From Planctomycetota bacterium (lineage in GTDB: Bacteria > Planctomycetota > Planctomycetia > Pirellulales > Pirellulaceae): a stretch of 38,710 nucleotides of DNA. The notes beneath the pieces are model-generated. The model was not told where the DNA came from, searched no databases, and saw only the letters and a list, made by a program, of their open reading frames with translations. Below are positions 33,936 through 38,710 of this stretch, piece after piece. The first letter of the stretch is position 1. The number at the start of each line of letters is the position of its first letter. The stretch covers positions 1-38,710 of the forward strand of contig CAUJKA010000266.1 in the NCBI GenBank assembly GCA_963204965.1, in the 5' to 3' direction. The position numbers and the translations under genes were made by a program.

Positions 33936-34353
33936 GTCCAATCCTTTTCATTCTCAGCAGAGCTCTGTTTGCATGCTTCAACGCAACACAAGCGCTGAAG
34001 AGATCATGAAATGCTCTGCCCATGTGATGATTCTTGCTTGGATGATGTCGTGGCCAATCGAAGGATTCCCGAATTGGTTATGGCGGATGCGACCAAGAAG
34101 ATATGGCGAGTAAGAAAATTTCGACCGAGTAAGAGCTTCAGTTCAGATCCGTTGGTATTCCCTTACAACGATTGGGATAGAAAACGTCCCGCCCAAGCTC
34201 ACCAAGTTAAGAAGTAACATGGCGGAATCCGCCATGTTGGGCCAATTACATAGCACGAACCGGCTGCAACTGGTACAGTTGAGGGGTCGAGCCAAATTAA
34301 CAATAGAATTTGGATTTGTCGAAACGACCTGGGCAAGCTAATCCTTGTCCTGA
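33936..34353. promoter_or_regulatory. Divergent intergenic region with a hairpin
   Basis: About 420 bp between the stress genes (-) and the sensor gene (+). It contains a perfect 11-bp hairpin with one-base loop, AACATGGCGGA-A-TCCGCCATGTT, at 34216-34238. Promoters for both directions should lie here; none is clear. Two short overlapping + frames (33853-34113, 34011-34217) have no recognisable product. Confidence 0.45.
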
Positions 34354-34458
34354 ATCTCAAATGGACTAAGTCACATCAACTCTCAACCAGAGCAAGCTCT
34401 TTCATCGAATCTACCAGTTTCATTTCCAATTGTCGGTATAGTCGCGTCAGCAGGTGGA

Positions 34459-37400
34459 TTGGACGCTTTTAAGAAATTCTTCTCCGCGATGCCCGTGGAT
34501 TGCGGGATGGCATTTGTGCTAATTCCACATCTCGATCCATCACGCGAAAGTATGATGGTTGACTTGCTCAGTAAGGTGACTTCAATGCCTGTCGTTGAGG
34601 CGAAGCAGGGAATACCGGTACAGGTTAACTGCCTGTACGTCATTCCCCCTAAGAGCTTTATGGCCATTGCCAACGGACAGCTTCAGTTAAGCGATCCGCC
34701 GCTGAATCACGGATGGCAAACATCGATTGATTTTTTTCTTCGTTCGCTTGCCAACGATCAAGGCGAGCGAGCCATCGGTATCGTTCTGTCAGGAACAGGC
34801 AGTCATGGAACGTTGGGCATTCGAGAGATTAAGCGCTCGGGCGGCATGGTCATGGCGCAGAAGCCAGGCAGCGCGGAGTACGATCAGATGCCGCTCAACG
34901 CAATTGCCTCAGGAGTCGTAGATTACGTTCTGCCACCAGAGCAGATGCCCGCAGCATTGGTCAACTACGTCCAGCAACCTTATCTCCGTAATACTGAGGA
35001 TCTTGTTGCACCTGCCGAGCAATCGTCAGACTTGCTCAATCAGATTCTGACTACGCTTCAGTCCACTACCAGATACGATTTTCGATGCTATCGACAACCG
35101 ATGGTGCTGCGTCGAATCCAACGACGCATGGGGCTTGCGCACATCGGTACGATGACCCAGTATCTAGAATTTCTTAAACAGCAACCCGAAGAAGTCACGG
35201 CTTTGTATAAGGACCTGTTGATCAGTGTTACCGCCTTCTTTCGAGACGCTGAAGCTTATCAGATCCTCGAGCATGATCTCATTCCAGCTCTACTGGCTAA
35301 GCATAACAGTGACCTGCCTATACGAGTCTGGGTGCCGGGCTGTGCAACCGGAGAAGAAGCTTATTCAATTGCCATTTTGATGTTTGAAGCGATCGCAGCC
35401 GCAAAATCCAACGTGAAGGTTCAAATCTTCGCGAGCGATATCGATGCTGACGCCATTGAAGTAGCTCGCGCTGGAGTTTACACCGCCAGCGTTGTAGGGG
35501 ATGTTTCCCCAGAGCGACTTAGAAGTTTCTTTGTGATGTTGGACGAGCATCACTACCAGATCAACAAGTCGTTGCGAGAATCGGTGGTGTATTCGCATCA
35601 GAATCTGATCGGTGATGCCCCCTTTTCCAAGATCGATCTAATCTCCTGCAGAAATCTGTTGATCTATCTCGAACCTGAGATGCAGAAAAATGTCATCAAG
35701 CTCTTTCATTTCGCCTTGGTGACCGACGGATACTTACTGCTTGGCCCATCAGAGACGATAGGCCGACCCAATGATCTATTTGAGACGGTTTCGAAGAAGT
35801 GGCGAGTTTTTCGACGATTGAAGTCTCTCAGTCGCGAGTTGATTAACATTCCGCTCACCAAAGCGACAGAGTCGCATAGCGTCTCGACACACCACTCGTC
35901 TTTGCTAGTACATCGGAAGAGCTTTAAAGAGTTAACCGAGCAACTGATACTCAACGAGCATGCTCCCGCGGCTGCTTTGTGCAGTCGATTGTTGGAGGTG
36001 CTCTATGTGAGCGGACCGCTCGCCAACTATCTTGAGTTTCCGCGCGGTGAACCGACGAAGAGCTTGTTGGCGATGGCACGGCCTGGACTACGCACCAAGC
36101 TTCGGGCAACCTGTAGAAATGCAGTGCGCGACGGCAAAACAGTTGTCGAGACAGATGCGAGAGTGAATCGCAATGGACAGTACTTCAAGTGTGCCATAAC
36201 AGTTCGGCCGTTAAAAGAGTCTGGTCTAGCAGATGGCCTTGTTTTAGTGATGTTCCAAGATCATCTCAAAAGGAACGAGACCCAGACTTCGTTCGATTCA
36301 CCTGAGGGATCGAATGAAGTTGATGTGGTGCAGGCGGGCGATTTTCTACTGACTCAGCAGCTAGAGAGCGAGTTGAAATCAATGAGCGAAGAGTTGCACA
36401 GCACAATTGAAGAAATGGAGAGTTCCAATGAGGAGCTCAAAACCTCGAATGAAGAGATCATGTCGGTGAACGAGGAATTGCAATCCGTCAACGAAGAGTT
36501 AGAGACTTCCAAAGAGGAACTGCAGTCGTTGAACGAAGAGCTGAATATGGTCAATGGTCAGCTTCAAGAAAACGTGGCCGAGTTGAAGCAGACTACCGAT
36601 GATCTGATGAACCTAATGTCGAGCACTGAGATAGCCACCATATTTCTGGATGAGCAATTAAACATCAAACGTTTCACTCCTCCCACGAGATCACTCCTGA
36701 ATCTGCTGTCCACCGACGTTGGACGACCATTGCAGGACATCGCCCCGAAGTTTGCAGACGATTCCATGCTTCAAGAGTGCCAGAAGGTACTCGATTCTCA
36801 GTTGTCCTTAGAGCGAGAAGTAGAGACGGACGAGCCTCGCTACTTCCTGCGGCGGATCTTGCCGTATCGCACCACCGATTGTCAAATCGGAGGCGTGGTC
36901 ATTACGTTTGTCGATATGACACAACGGAGGTTGTCTGAGGCTGTGCAACGAGAAACCGATGCACGGCATTTCGAAGAGCTTCACGATAGTGCCGAGCGTT
37001 TACAGGCGATATTGAACACCGCAGCAGATGCGATTGTAACAGTGGATATTCATGGAACCATTGATAGTGTCAATCTTGCAACTGAAACACTGTTTGGCTA
37101 CGAACGCAGTGAATTGATCGGCAAAAACATAGCGTTATTGATGCCCAGGAGCTTCAGTAGGCATAGCGTGGGGGAAGTCTCCGAGCCTATTGAGACCGAG
37201 CTCGCGAGGCTGGTTAGCAATCGTCGTGAAGTGTCGGCTCAACGTAAGGACGGATCATCCTTTCCAGTCGATCTGGCCTTAAGTCGTGTCGATCACCTTG
37301 GCCTGTATACGGGGATTTTGCGAGACATCACGGTGCGCAAGCAACTGCAGGCACATGTCTTGGAAATTGCCGCCGATGAACAAGCACGCATCGGTCAGGA

Positions 37401-38052
37401 GCTTCACGATGGAACTCAACAAGAATTGACAGGGCTTTCATTGTTTGCCGGAGCGATCGGGGAGTTCCTAGATAAAGCCCAAAGCACTCAGTTGGAAAGT
37501 GATCTGGATTGGACTCTTAAAGACAGCGACTTTCGACGAATCAAGGAAGGAGTTGCTAAGCTCACTCAAGGACTGATCGAGGCTAACCAGCATGTCCAAA
37601 AACTCTCTCACGGAATCATGCCGGTCCAAATCGATGCTGAAGGACTGAGGTCAGCGCTGGCCGAGCTGGCTGCCTTGACGAACGAGCATCAGAAGATCCA
37701 GTGTCGGTTTAACTTTTCCGGTTCGGGGTCGATCACCAACAATTCAATTGCCACACAGCTTTACCGCATTGCGCAAGAGTCCCTGAACAATGCCATCAAA
37801 CACAGTAAAGCCAATGATATTCGTATCTCTTTAGCTCAATTTCCCAATCAGATTGTCTTAGAAGTCTGCGATAATGGAATCGGCTTCGATCTTAGCAAGG
37901 TGACGAGTTCCCCAGTCGCCAGAGGTGGTTTGGGGCTTGGCATCATGAAGTACCGAGCAAGCGTTTTAGGCGGTGACCTTCAAGTCAACCGAAATGTCGA
38001 ACATGGCACCACTGTTCGATGCACAATTCCCACAACAGGTGAAATGTCATGA
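34459..38052 (+). CDS. CheB-CheR-PAS hybrid histidine kinase
   Basis: This 1197-residue protein has a CheB-like methylesterase domain (1-170), a CheR-type methyltransferase domain (about 190-440, with WVPGCATGEEAYSIA and DLISCRNLLIYL), a PAS-like region, a long coiled coil of NEEL-type repeats (about 630-710), two PAS domains and a HisKA_3/HATPase kinase (phospho-His in RIGQELHDGTQQEL; ATPase in EVCDNGIGFDL). In the CheB domain the usual GTGSDGT reads GTGSHGT (His116 for Asp). The serine loop (IVGIVASAGG) lies upstream of the first usual start, from 34429; the frame is open from 34354 but has no ATG/GTG/TTG before 34459. The 3' end overlaps the regulator by ATGA. Confidence 0.92.
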   Translation: MDAFKKFFSAMPVDCGMAFVLIPHLDPSRESMMVDLLSKVTSMPVVEAKQGIPVQVNCLYVIPPKSFMAIANGQLQLSDPPLNHGWQTSIDFFLRSLANDQGERAIGIVLSGTGSHGTLGIREIKRSGGMVMAQKPGSAEYDQMPLNAIASGVVDYVLPPEQMPAALVNYVQQPYLRNTEDLVAPAEQSSDLLNQILTTLQSTTRYDFRCYRQPMVLRRIQRRMGLAHIGTMTQYLEFLKQQPEEVTALYKDLLISVTAFFRDAEAYQILEHDLIPALLAKHNSDLPIRVWVPGCATGEEAYSIAILMFEAIAAAKSNVKVQIFASDIDADAIEVARAGVYTASVVGDVSPERLRSFFVMLDEHHYQINKSLRESVVYSHQNLIGDAPFSKIDLISCRNLLIYLEPEMQKNVIKLFHFALVTDGYLLLGPSETIGRPNDLFETVSKKWRVFRRLKSLSRELINIPLTKATESHSVSTHHSSLLVHRKSFKELTEQLILNEHAPAAALCSRLLEVLYVSGPLANYLEFPRGEPTKSLLAMARPGLRTKLRATCRNAVRDGKTVVETDARVNRNGQYFKCAITVRPLKESGLADGLVLVMFQDHLKRNETQTSFDSPEGSNEVDVVQAGDFLLTQQLESELKSMSEELHSTIEEMESSNEELKTSNEEIMSVNEELQSVNEELETSKEELQSLNEELNMVNGQLQENVAELKQTTDDLMNLMSSTEIATIFLDEQLNIKRFTPPTRSLLNLLSTDVGRPLQDIAPKFADDSMLQECQKVLDSQLSLEREVETDEPRYFLRRILPYRTTDCQIGGVVITFVDMTQRRLSEAVQRETDARHFEELHDSAERLQAILNTAADAIVTVDIHGTIDSVNLATETLFGYERSELIGKNIALLMPRSFSRHSVGEVSEPIETELARLVSNRREVSAQRKDGSSFPVDLALSRVDHLGLYTGILRDITVRKQLQAHVLEIAADEQARIGQELHDGTQQELTGLSLFAGAIGEFLDKAQSTQLESDLDWTLKDSDFRRIKEGVAKLTQGLIEANQHVQKLSHGIMPVQIDAEGLRSALAELAALTNEHQKIQCRFNFSGSGSITNNSIATQLYRIAQESLNNAIKHSKANDIRISLAQFPNQIVLEVCDNGIGFDLSKVTSSPVARGGLGLGIMKYRASVLGGDLQVNRNVEHGTTVRCTIPTTGEMS

Positions 38053-38708
38053 ACAAGTTCAAAGCTACAACAAGAATCCTGATAGTAGACGACCATCCCA
38101 TGATGCGAGATGGGCTGACCATGCGAATCTCGTCTCAAGCCGACATGACCGTGTGCGGCGAAGCTGCTACGGAGGATGACGCCATCGAGTTGGTCAACCA
38201 ACTTAAACCCGATTTGGTTGTCGTCGATATCTCCTTAAAGAGCGGCAATGGAATCGAGTTGGTGAAGCGAATAGCGATACTCGATTCAAGCATCAAAATG
38301 CTAGTGGTTTCAGCGTTTCATGAATCGTTGTATGCCGAGCGTGCTCTACGGGCTGGAGCGTTGGGCTATCTTAATAAGCAGGATTCGAACGAGAAGTTGA
38401 TTGAGGCGATTCGAACGTTAGTTCAGGGCGAACGCTACGTGAGTGCCGAGATTACACAGCGACTGGTTACTCAGGCATTAGGTAAGCGAAACGTCACGCT
38501 CGATCCCATTGAACAGCTAACAGACCGCGAATTGGAGATCTTCAAGTTGATCGGTGCGGGTGTCAATACGAGTGCCATCGCCGAACAACTTTTCTTGAGC
38601 ACTCATACCGTTGATACTCATCGTGAGAATATCAAGCGGAAGCTCGGCGCGAAAACCGGCGCTGAGTTGAATCGCCAAGCAATTCAATCGATGCTAGAAA
38701 GCGGTTGA
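38049..38708 (+). CDS. NarL/FixJ-type LuxR response regulator
   Basis: A 219-residue two-domain regulator. The receiver (about 8-125) has ILIVDDHPMMRDG and the phosphorylatable Asp in LVVVDIS, plus the conserved Lys in YLNKQD. The C-terminal LuxR helix-turn-helix has LTDRELEIFKLIGAGVNTSA and LFLSTHTVDTHRENIKRKLG. Start overlap (ATGA) with the kinase gene indicates they are a cognate pair. Targets may include the nearby stress genes, which is inference. The gene ends two bases before the window end. Confidence 0.95.
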   Translation: MNKFKATTRILIVDDHPMMRDGLTMRISSQADMTVCGEAATEDDAIELVNQLKPDLVVVDISLKSGNGIELVKRIAILDSSIKMLVVSAFHESLYAERALRAGALGYLNKQDSNEKLIEAIRTLVQGERYVSAEITQRLVTQALGKRNVTLDPIEQLTDRELEIFKLIGAGVNTSAIAEQLFLSTHTVDTHRENIKRKLGAKTGAELNRQAIQSMLESG

Positions 38709-38710
38709 GC

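Noticed and set aside
33853..34217. Two overlapping + strand frames
   Set aside because: The first overlaps the Cys protein in antisense; neither has motifs or a good ribosome-binding site.

Overview
The window looks like a piece of a planctomycete chromosome of the Pirellulaceae/Rhodopirellula type. This is inferred, not proven. The grounds are moderate GC, many small palindromic dispersed repeats between genes, a type II secretion (T2SS) operon of divergent sequence, large exported multicopper-oxidase and di-haem proteins, and frequent TTG/GTG starts. No tRNA, rRNA or CRISPR array was seen.

Layout. (1) 1-6.3 kb: the 3' end of an IS630-type transposase, then a tightly overlapping T2SS operon on the + strand (gspC-like, gspL, gspM, a TPR lipoprotein, gspD). 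(2) 6.3-12.5 kb, - strand: a three-gene export/redox operon of multicopper oxidase, Sco-type copper chaperone and a 1013-residue MauG-like di-haem protein. It is convergent with gspD across a perfect hairpin. (3) 12.7-20.3 kb, + strand: an unknown protein, then an AddB-like iron-sulfur nuclease and an AddA-like helicase-nuclease, separated by a nested perfect inverted repeat. (4) 20.3-23.6 kb: a gene graveyard with a P-type ATPase scrap, a 5'-truncated unknown gene, a decayed second copy of the addA 3' end, a truncated HIT gene and a frameshifted macro-like gene. (5) 23.6-28.6 kb: small single-domain enzymes (NTF2-like, AHSA1/SRPBCC, YCII, GGCT, transglutaminase-like) among three families of dispersed repeats, ending with a histidine kinase-receiver hybrid. 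(6) 29-34 kb: a B12-binding radical SAM gene and a set of small envelope/stress proteins (DUF3309, a coiled-coil lipoprotein, CsbD-like, a 17M-type glycine-zipper protein, a BON lipoprotein, DUF4142, a Cys-containing 90-residue protein). (7) 34.4-38.7 kb: a giant CheB-CheR-PAS-histidine kinase and its translationally coupled LuxR-type response regulator.

How the parts work together. The T2SS genes would build an outer-membrane secretin and its inner-membrane platform; the ATPase and pseudopilin genes must lie elsewhere or left of the window. The oxidase operon is a self-contained copper/haem oxidation module. AddA and AddB would act together in double-strand-break resection. The small stress-protein cluster next to the CheB-CheR kinase and regulator resembles stress islands with dedicated sensory control. 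The most unusual sequence-level observations are the addA tail duplication, a repeat inserted in frame in the AHSA1-type gene, repeats that supply stop codons to two genes, a CheB domain with Asp replaced by His and no ordinary start codon, and the nested palindrome between addB and addA.
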